DNA of 64,000 nt from Diphasiastrum complanatum (lineage: Eukaryota; Streptophyta; Lycopodiopsida; Lycopodiales; Lycopodiaceae): positions 20,137,489 to 20,201,488 of the forward strand of contig CM055094.1 in NCBI GenBank assembly GCA_029204225.1. The letters are read 5' to 3'. The notes under the pieces were generated by a model. The model was not told where the DNA came from and did no database searches. It saw only the letters and a program-made list of their open reading frames with translations. Position numbers and translations under genes: made by a program. Numbering within the stretch: position 1 is the first letter of the stretch; each line of letters opens with the position of its first letter. Shown here piece after piece: positions 1-10,873 of the stretch.

Positions 1-753
1 TACAACCAAATTACCTTCCAATTTTTTCAAGCCTATTTGTGGTAAAGTGTCTCACATCTCTATGGAACATATGCACAAAAGTGAATCACTTTCTGCCACG
101 TGATGATAGTGATACATTGTGCACTAGGGAATCACATTGTTGATAAGTTGGATTCAGATTTACATCATGAAGCAAATAGTCTTGTAAGTTTCGTGTTCAA
201 GTGGATCGGAAGCTCACTCCAATGGATGTTGAGATTAATATATCATGCTATGTCTCGCCTAATAGCCACACACTAGATGTTTGGATCCAGAAAATACTCA
301 CACAAAGGGACACAGGTCTACCACGTAGGTCTGCCACGTAGTTTTCAATCAATCAAAAGGAAGGTAGATCCTTATCTTTGGTACTGTGATAGTTAGTTCT
401 TAGACTTATTGAGATCTTAGAAATTAAATTTTAGGGTCAGCCCAAAGTTCTTGCCAATTGCTCATCAAGTGAATGAAATTCTAGTCAAAATTGTGTTCAA
501 TTTTGTTTGATTTGTGATATAGTTTGGATTGATTATTGCTTCATGATTCAACTGATCTTGTAGGAATTATTTGAAGAGGCATATTTATGTGCATACGATT
601 CCTTTTGGTTCAGGTTAGGTGAATCCTATATCCTTGTGAAGTCGAGATCAAGGAGGAGGCAGTTCTACATCCAATTTTTATGCAAATTCAAGCTAGTTTC
701 ATTCTTGTTAACATTAATAGATATGATTTGGCTTAATATCGGGTAGGATCTTA
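1..753 (+). repeat. Copia-associated upstream module, copy 1
   Basis: Non-coding stretch leading into the deleted copia element. It is nearly identical in the same orientation to 34,808-35,561, and inverted copies lie at 10,874-11,640 and, in part, at 5,497-6,168. Smaller pieces recur at 15,900-16,075, 43,555-43,745 and 46,830-47,060. I see no long ORF in it. It could be the untranslated leader of the copia element, but I could not find a 5' LTR end or a primer-binding site, so the left limit of the element is unknown. Confidence 0.7.
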
Positions 754-1603
754 TTGAGAGGTCAAGTTTTGAGCTTTATCAAGTCCCTAGGTAGTGGGAT
801 ATCTAGTCTTTTAATCATTTCTATTTTGCATCTATTCAAGAAGAAGCAAACTCAAAGTCCAGCAAATCTTGGTCAAGAGGAAGAGGAGAGCTCTCATGAA
901 GATTTTGTCATGATGCCAAGTTTCTCTTCTTCAAGCATAAGAGGTGAAGACCCTTGGTGGATAGATAGTGGGGCTAGCTCCCACATGACAAGTAAGAGGG
1001 AGTATTTTTCAACCTTATCTACCTATGAAGGACCTATCAAGTCAATTTTTACAGCATATAATTATGCTTGTAAGATAGAAGGAATAGGATCCATACCTTT
1101 ATGCTTGGGATTTTCAAGGAAAATCATCAAGATTGATGCAGTACTTTACATTTCTAGTATCACTAAGAACTTGCTTAGTGTAGGACAATTGCTTGACAGT
1201 GGTTTGATTGTGGAGTTCGCCACAAATACATGTAACATCAAGAAGGATGGCAAGATCATTGCTAAAGGCATAAGGTTTGGAAGATTGTTCAAACTAGATG
1301 CCTATGTGGATGCTAATATTGTGATGCTAGCCAAGGAGACCAAGCTATCCAACCATATTCTACGGCACAAAAGACTTGGCCACATCAACTCAAAATCCAT
1401 GGAGATCATGTGCAAGGAGGAGCTTGCCTCAGGACTTCCAAGATCCTTAGCAAAGTTTATATGATGTTCCAACTCTCTACAATGACAACATTTATGTCCA
1501 ACACCTTGCAACCAACCCAATCTTCCATGCAAGACCAAAACATATCGAGATCTCTCATCATTTTGTGTCAGAGAAGGTGCAATCTAAGGAGATATCTTTG
1601 GAG
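754..1603 (+). pseudogene. Ty1/copia polyprotein remnant with internal deletion, copy 1
   Basis: The frame 754-1464 is open but begins without an ATG. It carries a serine-rich stretch, then the copia aspartic protease core WWIDSGASSHMT, then a GAG-pre-integrase segment (ILRHKRLGHI). It stops at 1462-1464. From 1460, in another frame, the sequence jumps straight to the copia RNase H end (DVPTLYNDN, then HARPKHIEISHHFV). Integrase and reverse transcriptase are therefore missing, so the element cannot move by itself. The same deletion is present in the copies at 9,889-10,873 and 35,562-36,543, so it predates their duplication. Copia sequence ends abruptly at about 1603, where a gypsy fragment begins. 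Confidence 0.9.
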
Positions 1604-1609
1604 CCCACT

Positions 1610-1905
1610 TGTAAATAGAGTTGAAAAACCATACTATGGTATTTAAAGAATTGTTTGACCAGATAGTCTCTATTTATGGGGAGACTAATGTACTCCCATC
1701 ATCGATGGTTTGCTCGGCGGAAGTTATGGAAAAACTACATGATTCTAAGTATGAGCTTTTTCATCTTGTTTTGAAATCTCGTATGCATTGTGATGTGAAC
1801 GATGATGTGAATGTGTTAACATGCTTTAACACCAAAAATTGGCATCAAGAACAGCTTTTAATGCAAGATTTAAAACAAGAGTTCAATGATGTTTTTCCTA
1901 AATAG
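1610..1905 (+). pseudogene. Ty3/gypsy linker fragment, copy 1
   Basis: Frame 1621-1905 encodes the region between gypsy protease and reverse transcriptase: it starts near KNHTMVFKE and ends LLMQDLKQEFNDVFPK, like the LLxEFxDVFP motif just before gypsy RT. A TAG follows the motif and no RT is present. This is the only one of seven copies that reads Trp (TGG) at 1840-1842; the other six have TAG there. The upstream protease, seen at 53,455-53,679, is missing. The junction with copia at about 1603-1610 keeps the short sequence CCACTTGTAAATAG that also marks the minisatellite/gypsy junctions at 7,248, 39,160 and 45,990. Confidence 0.8.
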
Positions 1906-2700
1906 GTAATATTTTCTGAGGTACATACTTCTAATTATATTGCAGTCCATTTTAAGCACATAATCAAATTTTTCCAAAATGAAATCTTTGAAATGTTTCA
2001 GAAAAGTGCAAGAACATAAAGATAAATTTTCAATTTCAAAATTGTATAAAACATCAAACAAAAAGTACCATTCACTTTTGATGTTAGGTAAGTATGACCA
2101 AGCAAACACAACATCATGGAAGGACTTGTGTATATAAGGCCAAAGATCTGTAATAAAATACAAGTGTAAAAGTGTCTCACACGAACGGTCTCAAACATTC
2201 TATTACAGTAGCGTAAATGTAAAAATATCTTTGCCTTGTCCTTGTGCGTGCTGAGTTGTAGTCGATCCACCATATTCCTAGTGAGAGTTCTTCTATGCAG
2301 ATCCTCAACATCCTGCGAGCCAGTTAATCTCTGTAAAAGTTTAGTCTTTTAGCCAGTAAGTCTTCTTTTGCACCACTCCCTTGTCCTTTGTTTCCTTTAT
2401 ATCATGTATACTTCTATCTTTTTTCCATATTTTGTCCAGAAGCCACCGAACTAGGGCTATTTAGGTTGAAAGAACCAGGCCTTTCATTTGAGTTTTGGAA
2501 GAATTTATCTTCGACAGCGAAAAAATTTGGTCTTTTGAGGAGGTGTTCAATCTCTCTGATGTTTTCAGCATCTCCTAAGTTGGCAAGGAGTTTAGCAGAA
2601 GGGTTTGCAGCAAATCAATCATGTGCTGGCGTAAAAAGAGAAAAATCAATCGTGTGACTTGACAACATATCTGGCGAGCTTGTGTAGCCAAAGAAAAAAG
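1906..2700. repeat. Conserved-ORF module after gypsy fragment, copy 1
   Basis: This module follows the gypsy fragment in nearly every copy. On the minus strand it holds two overlapping frames (1,998-2,273 and 1,870-2,163) that stay open in several copies, including a basic stretch near LQLSTHKDKAKIFLHLRY. On the plus strand 2,388-2,657 encodes a frame containing FRLKEPGLSFEFWKNL and SPKLARSLAEGFAANQ. I recognise neither. The copies are too similar for frame conservation to prove coding. Other copies: 7,536-8,280, 13,950-14,741, 27,060-27,801, 38,100-38,867, 46,291-46,820, 54,171-54,914 and 55,170-55,664. Confidence 0.6.
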
Positions 2701-2759
2701 CCATTCATCTGATTTTGGAAGAATACACCAGGGAAGAATTTACTAAGATTGTTCATCAT

Positions 2760-3440
2760 GAAACACGATGACCCAAAAAAAAAAGAAATGACATGGAGAC
2801 TCTTTTTTTTTCTGTCGCTTTTTTTTTTTTAAATTTTATAAAAAATTTATCCATATTTAAAATGCTTCAAATAAAGATATTGTAATGCTATAAAAAATGT
2901 TGTATTTCGCAAGAAAATTAATCAACCTACTAAAATTTTGTTGATAGATTTTTGTTAATAATTGCAAATTAGCTTATATGAAATAATAATACTATTTAAA
3001 ATAAAATCATTGGACACAAACATTAGAATAACTAAAATTTTTTTTTTGCTTATTAAAACAACAGTTTTCAATGTTTTTTTAAAAATTTTAAAAGTGTTTT
3101 AAATTACAATTCTTGTATCAAGAAAAATATTTTTTAAATTATGACAAAATTTTAATCAATATTTAAATCTTTACTTATATTTAAACATTAATGATTGCAA
3201 ATGAAATTATTTCTAAAAACTTCTTATAAAAACACAACGAAAAATTAAAATATTAAAAACATGACAGTTCGTTGCAATTTTAGTTTTGCTAATATTTAAA
3301 TCATTAAAAAACTGCTAAATCTATATTTTTAATACAAACAAATCTAAAAACATTAAATTAATCAAAAAGATTTCAATACACAATATTTCAAGAAATATAA
3401 ACGCAATTGTTTTCTAAAATAAAAAATAATTTATTACTCC
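2760..3440 (+). repeat. AT-rich module, copy 1
   Basis: Extremely AT-rich stretch with many A and T runs and no long ORF. Copies are at 8,395-9,070 (same orientation), 13,200-13,850 and 37,380-37,990 (inverted), with partial copies at 26,640-26,930, 55,070-55,160 and 55,800-56,130. It always lies beside the conserved-ORF module. It may be a long 3' untranslated or intergenic segment; I see nothing else in it. Confidence 0.7.
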
Positions 3441-3820
3441 AAGAAATCATCAAGATCATTTACATTTTTTTGTTTTTTTGAAGGAGCCATTGCAGTGTCA
3501 ATTGGCACCTCTTCCACAATTTCCTTGACAACTGTAACCACGTTTATCGTGAACTAGGACATCAGCAAACTCCCCTTTATCACCCACTTTTCCACTAGTA
3601 GGAGGTTGGGGTTCTTTTTGATAAAAATACAGCAAAATAAACCCATTTGATTCTAGAAATGATAGAGAAAGCACCTACTTAAAATGCAAACAAGATCTAG
3701 AAGCTAGATTACTAATCAATGCATTGATTCCTAGTTTAACTTGGCTTGAACTCCATGAATTATCTCCAAAACTCTTCACACATGTGGATGTACGGCTTGC
3801 TGCTGCCTGCGTACAGTACC
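3441..3820 (-). other. Short conserved tail ORF and flank, copy 1
   Basis: On the minus strand this region ends in a short frame reading VVKEIVEEVPIDTAMAPSKK and then a stop, preceded by an AG that could be a splice acceptor. It resembles the last exon of a degraded gene, but no upstream exon is recognisable. The same tail is present at about 9,100-9,230, 13,040-13,200 and 37,291-37,374. The remaining 200 bases up to the LTR fragment hold nothing I can identify. Confidence 0.4.
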
Positions 3821-4185
3821 TGCAACTCCAATCTCATTCAATGATCATAAAAAATCATAAGCCAATGGCATTCATCAGTCAAATCATAGACTCAAACTAG
3901 TCAAGAAGGAAAATCTCAATTTTGCTCATAATTGGATGGAAATCCCATCACATATTTATACATGTAGAGTTCGAATTTGAGCGTATTACGGCTTCTATGT
4001 AATCATCACAACCTAACCCTAACATCCAACCTAAAGATCCAGTTGATCCACCCTATTTAGGGTCGATGCCTCGAGATCCAAAAACAATGCAAAAATTGCT
4101 ATTTTAAGCTCCTACTTTTTTTCTACCCTATTTGTGCACTCTTCCAAAGGTACCATTCCAAAGCTAGATTAATAATTTGACTTAG
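3821..4185 (-). mobile_element. Copia LTR fragment, copy 1
   Basis: Inverted fragment of the long terminal repeat that is complete at 36,538-37,014. It contains the promoter-like TATAAATA on the minus strand at 3,953-3,960. It lacks the LTR start and is cut at about 4,185, where it joins the GGGGGCTCGGCTCTATGAG edge of the minisatellite module. The right limit (3,821) is inferred from a TG...CA boundary. Confidence 0.6.
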
Positions 4186-4880
4186 GGGGCTCGGCTCTAT
4201 GAGCAGTGTATGTAGAGTATTGCTCGGCAGTTTATGGAGACTAGAAATTTGTGGAAAAATTTGGAGCAATGTCGTTCTGATAGGATGTGGAAACGATGAT
4301 GTTTCTTCGCGATAACATACTAGTAGAGAGCTCTCAACCCAAATCGGTGTTGAATGGGTGGTTTTGACAAGCTCCAGTAGCACTACCCCTAAGCATTTGG
4401 CTCGTGCTAGATGTGACGATTTTTGTGTAATGTAGCAGATCTCGGCAGCTTAGGGTTTTTGAAAATGGATGATGATGGCGCTCTGGATCCATGGTGGATG
4501 TATGTAGATGGTGTCCAAGGATGCGAAGGAGTAATCAAGCATGGTCGTAGGAAAATCAATCCTTTGAAGCTATAGCTTTTCAAAGCTTATGAATTCCATT
4601 TCCATGCCTGAAGAAGGAAGTGCCAGCATCAAATCTTCTCCCATCAGAGTTTGTTTGCATTTCCTAAAAAGCATGCATGGCAGCATGGCAGTAAAGCATG
4701 ATATTGTGACTTTCTGTAATGTTCTGCAACATTTGCTTACATACATAGTACAAGCCCAACTCAAGTGCAGACACCAACTCACCACATATGGGAAGATCAT
4801 TAAATTTGAATTTGAAGAAAAATCAAAATTAAAAAAAAATGAAAAACTATTTCTCCTTAGAGGCATTGTGGTCATCATCT
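4186..4880 (-). repeat. Minisatellite-edge and EGSASIKSS module, copy 1
   Basis: Left part is the edge of the 36-bp minisatellite module without the minisatellite units themselves. The right part (4,390-4,880) contains a plus-strand frame 4,589-4,882 reading PEEGSASIKSSPIRV and FCNVLQHLLTY. This frame recurs at 15,078-15,278, 33,730-33,912 and 39,770-39,952, and on the minus strand at 48,008-48,205. I do not recognise it. The antisense strand is also open, so coding status is uncertain. Confidence 0.5.
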
Positions 4881-5496
4881 AGACGAGCTGTGCTTGCTTG
4901 AATCAATAGAAACAAAGAAAATAATAATAACGAGTTTTTATCCTATTAATGCACCAATAATATATAAATATAATTGAATTAAATGGGAAGATTATAATAT
5001 TTATCGCTTCATTTAAACATTGATATACTCAATCCAATGATTTCGTTCAAATTCAAATTCCAATGATTTGTGAAGTGTGAATGAATGCAATGTAACTTGC
5101 ATATGTTTGGAACATAGCATAGATTCATTATATGTTTTTTAACTATATGTTATTTAGTCGTGTAACAAGGAATAAACATTTTTTTTAACAAATTTTCAAT
5201 TTGTTTTTGGAAACCCTAGATTACAACATTTTAATATATTAACAAAAATGACTTAATTTGCATGACCAACTTTGGGTTTTGAAAATTTTGGTACATTGCT
5301 TTCAAAAACTTATAAATTGTATTCATCAATGGAGATGTCTAGAGGACATGGTGTGAAAAATTGTCAACTAGTTTGCTTTTTTATTTGGCAATTTTGGAGG
5401 CCAAAATGAATCTCAACTTCGAGTTAGTTTCATATTTATTAGAAGCATTCAATCTATCATGTGAATCCAAAAGATATGCATTCATTGATCTCGACT
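4881..5496. repeat. Non-coding block shared with 20,310-20,620 and the right end
   Basis: No ORF of interest. About 4,745-5,040 is a direct copy of 20,310-20,600. About 5,160-5,290 is an inverted copy of 63,870-64,000. From about 5,290 to 5,450 lies one partial unit of the 241-bp tandem repeat found at 20,801-21,285. It looks like a stitch of three repeat ends. Confidence 0.6.
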
Positions 5497-6168
5497 ACCT
5501 CCTCCTTGATCTCGACTTCACAAGGATATAGGATTCACCTAACCTGAACCAAAAGGAATCATATGCACATAAATATGACTCTTCAAATCATTCCTACAAG
5601 ATCAGTTGAATCATCATGCAATAATCAATCCAAATATCTCACAAATCGAACAAAATTGAACACAATCTTGAATAGAATTGCATTCACTTGATGAGCACTT
5701 GTCAAAAACTTTGGGCTGACCCTAAAATTTAATTTATAAGATCTCAATAAGTCTAAGAACTAACTATTATAGTACCAAAGATAAGGATCTACCTTCCTTT
5801 TGATTGATTGAAAACTACGTGGCAGACCAACGTGGTAGACCTATGTCCCTTTGTGTGAATATTTTCTGGATCCAAACATCTAGTGTGTGGCTATTAGGCT
5901 AGAGATAGCATGATATATTAATCTCAACATCAATTGGAGCGAGCTTCCGATCCACTTGAACACGAAACTTAAAAGACTATTTGCTTCATGATGTAAATGT
6001 GAATCCAACTTATCAACAATGTGATTCCCTAGTGCACAATGTATCACTATCATCACGCGGCAGAATGTGATTCACTTTTGTGCATATGTTCCATAGAGAT
6101 GTGAGACACTTTACCGCAAATAGGCTTGAAAAAATTGGAAGGTAATTTGGTTGTACAAGAAGCAAGCG
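5497..6168 (-). repeat. Copia-associated upstream module, inverted partial copy
   Basis: Inverted copy of bases 1-660. The copia coding part is absent. It ends with the conserved TTGTACAAGAAGCAAGCGTT edge and then joins a different sequence than the edge at 11,640, so this edge is a recurrent breakpoint. Confidence 0.7.
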
Positions 6169-6890
6169 TTAAAGATTGTGCTCTCTTTCTCTTACCTTAA
6201 ATGGTGCAAAAAAGCTACTAGAATATCGAACCAATAATACTACAAGCTACATTCAAATGTGCTAAGATAACATGAAAGTGCAGCACAATTTGCTTATAAT
6301 AGGCTACTTGCAAATGATCATAATCATGGTGAGCTGCAAACTCGATCTTTGCCATTACAAATAAGCCTACACTTGGTATAAATAGCATCATTTCCACCAA
6401 AAAGAAACTTTCAGAGGAAGTTGATTTGTAGAAAAACTAGAATTTCAACCTCATAAAACTCTTTAAGAATATAGGTCCTTAATTTTCTCATTTGGTGTAG
6501 CTATGTATGTAAGCAAATGTTGCAGAACATTACAAAAAGTCACAATATCATGCTTTACTGCGATGCTGCCATGCATGCTTTTAGGAAATGCAAACAAACT
6601 CTGATGGGAGAAGATTTGATGCTGGCACTTCCTTCTTCAGGCATGGAAATGGAATTCAGAAGCTTTGAAAAGCTTTAGCTTCAAAGGATTGATTTTCCAT
6701 CTTTTAGTGGCGATCTATCATTTGCTGCGACCATGCTTGATTACTCCTTCGCATCCTTGGACACCATCTACATACATCCACCATGGATCCAGAGCATCAT
6801 CATCATCCATTTTCAAAAACCCTAAGCTGCCGAGATCTGCTACATTACACAAAAATCGTCACATCTAGCATGAGCCAAATGCTGAGGGGT
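6169..6890 (-). repeat. EGSASIKSS module and flank, inverted copy 2
   Basis: Inverted relative to 33,730-34,180 and 39,770-40,180. The first 300 bases (6,169-6,480) carry no convincing gene; the minus-strand frame at 6,218-6,400 is short and unrecognised. The rest corresponds to the EGSASIKSS module. The plus-strand frame 6,665-6,868 (SFKGLIFHLL, then SSSIFKNPKLPRS) is repeated in other copies but looks like a shadow of repeat sequence. Confidence 0.5.
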
Positions 6891-6891
6891 A

Positions 6892-7260
6892 GTGCTACTG
6901 GAGCTTGTCAAAACCACACATTCAACATCGATTTGGGTTGAAAGCTCTCTACTAGTACGTTATCGCGAAGAAACATCATCGTTTCCACACCCTATCAAAG
7001 AGACATTGCTCCAAATTCTTCCACAAATTTCTAGTCTCCATACACTGCCGAGCAATACTCTACATACACTACTCATAGAGCTGAGCCCCCATACTCTGCA
7101 ATCACCGTGGACCGAGCCAAACGTCCATACTATGCATTCACTGTGGACCAAGCTGAGCGTCCATACTCTGCATACAAAGTTGACTAAGCCGAGTCCATCA
7201 AAAGTCGACCAATCCGAAGCCCTCCACAGTCGATCGAGCCGAGACTCCACTTGTAAATAG
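6892..7260 (+). repeat. 36-bp minisatellite module, copy 2
   Basis: Contains tandem 36-bp units with the core CCATACTCTGCATTCACTG, flanked by GTGGACCGAGC. Because 36 is a multiple of three, the array is open in several frames: in this frame it gives a 12-residue repeat similar to SVHTLHTKLTEP (6,892-7,260), while the minus strand gives a CRVWTLSSVHSE-like repeat. Copies lie at 12,640-12,970, 26,270-26,560, 33,120-33,420, 39,160-39,480, 44,750-45,070, 48,435-48,800 and 56,230-56,560. I infer a minisatellite rather than a selected protein. The block ends at CCACTTGT, where gypsy sequence begins. Confidence 0.7.
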
Positions 7261-7535
7261 ATTTTAAAAACCATACTATGGTATTTAAAGATAAGTTTGA
7301 CCAGATAGTCTATATTTATGGGGAGACTAATGTATTCCCATCATCGATGGTTTGCTCAGCGGAAGTTATGGAAAAACTACATGATTCTAAGTATGAGCTT
7401 TTTCATCTTGTTTTGAAATCTCGTATGCATTGTGATGTGAATGTGTTAACATGCTTTAACACCAAAAATTAGCATCAAGAACAGCTTTCAATGCAAGATT
7501 TAAAACAAGAGTTCAATGATGCTTTTCCTAAATAG
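7261..7535 (+). pseudogene. Ty3/gypsy linker fragment, copy 2
   Basis: Same gypsy protease-to-RT linker as at 1,610-1,905. The frame 7,278-7,472 stops at a TAG where copy 1 has a Trp codon. Homology continues to the FNDAFPK end at 7,535. No protease and no RT are attached. Confidence 0.75.
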
Positions 7536-8280
7536 GTAAGATTTTTTGAGGTACATACTTCTAATTATATTGCAGTCCATTTTAAGCACATAATCAAATT
7601 TCTCCGAAATGAAATCTTTGAAATGTTTCAGAAACGAGCAAGAACATAAAGATAGATTTTCATTTTCAAAATTGCAGAAAACATCAAACAGAAAGTACCA
7701 TTCACTTTTGATGTTAGGTAAGTATGACCAAGCAAACACAATATCATGGAAGGACTTGTGTATATAAGGCCAAAGATCTGTAATAATTTACAAGTGTAAA
7801 AGTGTCTCACATGAATGCTCTCAAACATTCAATTACAATAGCGTAAATGTAAAAATATCTTTGCCTTGTCCTTGTGTGTGCTGAGTTGTAGTCGATCCAC
7901 CGTATTCCTAGTGAGAGTTCTTCTATGCAGATCCTCAACATCCTGCGAGCCAGTTAATCCCTGTAAAAGTTTAGTCTTTTAGCCGGTAAGTCTTCTTTTG
8001 CACCACTCCCTTGTCCTTTCTTTCTTTTACATCATGTATACTTCTTTCTTTTTCTCATATTTTGTCCAGAAACCACCGAACTAGGGTTGTTTAGGTTGAA
8101 AGAACCAGGCGTTTCATTTGTGTTTTGGAAGAATTTATCTTGGACAGCAAAAAAATTTGGTCTTTTGAGGAGGCGTTCAATCTCTCTGATATTTTCAGCA
8201 TTTTCTAAGTTGGCTAGGAGTTTAGCAGAAGGGTTTGCAGCAAATCAATCATGTGCTGGTGTAAAAAGAGAAAAATAGGT
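7536..8280. repeat. Conserved-ORF module, copy 2
   Basis: Direct copy of 1,906-2,690. It retains a plus-strand frame at 8,087-8,278 (FRLKEPGVSFVFWKNL) and minus-strand frames at 7,500-7,739 and 7,628-7,828. Both are unrecognised. Confidence 0.55.
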
Positions 8281-9417
8281 GTGACTTGACAACATCTCTG
8301 GCGAGCTTGTGTAGCCAAAGAAAAAAGCCATTCATCTGTTTTTGGAAGAATGCACCAGGGAAGAATTTACTAAGATTGTTCATCATGAAACACGATGACC
8401 CAAAAAAAAAGGAAATGACATGGAGACCCATTTTCTTTTGTCGCTTTTTTTTTTTAATTTTATAAAAGAAATATCCATATTCAAAATTCTTCAAATAAAG
8501 ATATTGTAATGCTAAAAAAAATGTTGTATTTTGCAAGAAAATTAGTCAACCTACTAAAATTTTGTTAATAAATTTTTGTTAATAATTGCGAATTAGCTTA
8601 TATGAAATAATAATACTATTCAAAATAAAATCATTGGACACAACCATTAGAATAACTAAAAAAAACCTTTTTGCTTATTAAAACAAAAGTTATCAATATT
8701 TTTTTTAAATCTTAAAAGTGTTTTAAATTACAGTTCTTGTATCAAGAAAAATATTTTTTAAATTATGACAAAATTTTATTCAGTATTTAAATCTTTACTT
8801 ATATTTAAACATTAAATGATTGCAAATGAAATTATTTCTAAAAACTTCTTATAAAAACACAATGAAAAATTAAAATATTAAAAACCTGACAATTCGTTGC
8901 AATTTTAGTTTTGCTAATATTTAAATCATTAAAAAACTGCTAAATCTATATTTTTAATTCAAACAAATTTAAAAACATTAACTTAATCAAAAAGATTTCA
9001 ATACACAATATTTCAAAAAATATAAACGCAATTGTTTTCTAGAATAAAAGAGAATTTATTACTCCAAGAAATCATCAAGATCATTTACATTTTTTGTTTT
9101 TTTTAAGGAGCCATTGCAGTGTCAATTGGCACCTCTTCCACAATTTCCTCGACAACTGTAACCACATTTATCCTGAACTAGGACATCAGCAAACTCCCCT
9201 TTATCACCCACTTTTCCACTAGTAGGAGGTTGGGGTTCTTTTTAACAAAAATATAGCAAAATAAACCCATTTGATTCTAGAAAAGATGGAGAAAGCACCT
9301 ACTTAAATCCAAACAAGATCTAGAAGCTAGATTACTAATCAATGCATTGATTCCTAGTTTATCTTGGCTTGAACTCCATGAATCATCTCGAAAACTCTTC
9401 ACACATGTGGATGTACC
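8281..9417 (+). repeat. AT-rich module and short-tail flank, copy 2
   Basis: Direct copy of 2,700-3,820: an AT-rich block to about 9,070, then the short-tail segment. A 23-base stretch around the TACAGTACGCAGG sequence present at 3,800 and 37,015 is missing at 9,415. No additional gene seen. Confidence 0.6.
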
Positions 9418-9894
9418 TGCAACTCCAATCTCATTCAATGATCATAAAAAATCATAAGCCAATAGCATTCATCAGTCAAATCATAGACTCAAACTAGTCA
9501 AGAAGGAAAATCTCAATTTTGCTCATAATTGGATGGAAATCCCATCACATATTTATACATGTAGAGCTCGAATTTGAGCGTATTACGGCTTCTATGTAAT
9601 CATCACAACCTATCCCTAACATCCAACCTAAAGATCCAGTTGATCCACCCTATTTAGGGTCGATACCTCGAGATCCAAAAACAATGCAAAAACTGCTATT
9701 TTAAGCTCCTACTATTTTTCTACCCTATCTATGCACTCTTTGGACACATTCCAAAGGTACCATTCCAAAGCTAGGTTAATAATTTGACTTAGAATAAGGT
9801 ATCCTATGCTTTTGGCATGTGTGACATCCCACATCATGGCCTCAAAGTCATTTACAAGTGGAATTTATGCAAACTAGCTTGTGTAAATTTAACA
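9418..9894 (-). mobile_element. Copia 3' LTR, inverted copy
   Basis: Long terminal repeat of the deleted copia element, 477 bp if the TG...CA limits are right. It starts with TGTTAAATTTACAC on the minus strand at 9,894, directly overlapping the polyprotein stop. A purine-rich GTGAGGAGTG lies just before it, as expected for a polypurine tract. A TATAAATA promoter-like site lies inside. The matching 5' LTR is not found in this window. Confidence 0.7.
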
Positions 9895-10873
9895 CTCCTC
9901 CTCACAACTAGTTTGAAGATAACAGAGAATTGCTATCAACCCTAGGGCTGACCTTAACTTCACAAATGCAGCTCTTTGAAGTGGTTTAGTGAGGATATCA
10001 GCAACACATTCACTACTTGCCACATGCTCCAAAGATATCTCCTTAGATTGCACCTTCTCTAACACAAAATGATGAGAGATCTCGATATGTTTTGGTCTTG
10101 CATGGAAGATTGGGTTGGTTGCAAGGTGTTGGACTGAAATGTTGTCATTGTAGAGAGTTGGAACATCATATAAACTTTGCTAAGGATCTTGGAAGTCCTG
10201 AGGCAAGCTCCTCCTTGCACATGATCTCCATGGATTTTGAGTTGATGTGGCCAAGTCTTTTGTGCCGTAGAATATGGTTGGATAGCTTGATCTCCTTGGC
10301 TAGCATCACAATATTAGCATCCACATAGGCATCTAGTTTGAACAATCTTCCAAACCTTATGCCTTTAGCAATGATCTTGCCATCCTTCTTGATGTTACAT
10401 GTATTTGTGGCGAACTCCACAATCAAACTATTGTCAAGCAATTGTCCTACACTAAGAAAGTTCTTAGTGATACTAGAAATGTAAAGTACTCCATCAATCT
10501 TGATTTTCCTTGAAAATCCCAAGCATAAAGGTATGGATCCTATTCCTTCTATCTTACAAGAATAATTATTTGCTGTACAAATTGACTTGATAGGTCTTTC
10601 ATAGGTAGATAAGGTTGAAAAACACTCCCTCTTACTTGTCATGTGGGAGCTAGCCCGACTATCTATCCACCAAGGGTCTTCACCTCTTATGCTTGAAGAA
10701 GAGAAACTTGGCATCATGACAAAATCTTCATGAGAGCTTTCCTCTTCCTCTTGACCAAGATTTGCTGGACTTTGAGTTTGCTTCTTCTTGAATAGATGCA
10801 AAATAGAAATGATTAAAAGACTAGATATCCCACTACCTAGGGACTTGATAAAGCTCAAAACTTGACCTCTCAA
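9889..10873 (-). pseudogene. Ty1/copia polyprotein remnant with internal deletion, copy 2
   Basis: Minus-strand copy of 754-1603, but with the complete RNase H end (ADILTKPLQRAAF) running into the LTR. The protease motif is altered: the core reads DSRASSHMT instead of DSGASSHMT, so the catalytic-loop glycine is lost. The stop after LPRSLAKFI and the jump into RNase H are as in copy 1. Confidence 0.9.

Noticed and set aside
1906-1960. Apparent small intron after the gypsy linker (GTAAG ... ATATTGCAG)
   Set aside because: Only about 40 bases long, too short for a plant intron, and it follows a stop codon.
9418-9894. Full copia element with two LTRs
   Set aside because: Only the 3' LTR could be placed; no matching 5' LTR, primer-binding site or target-site duplication was found.
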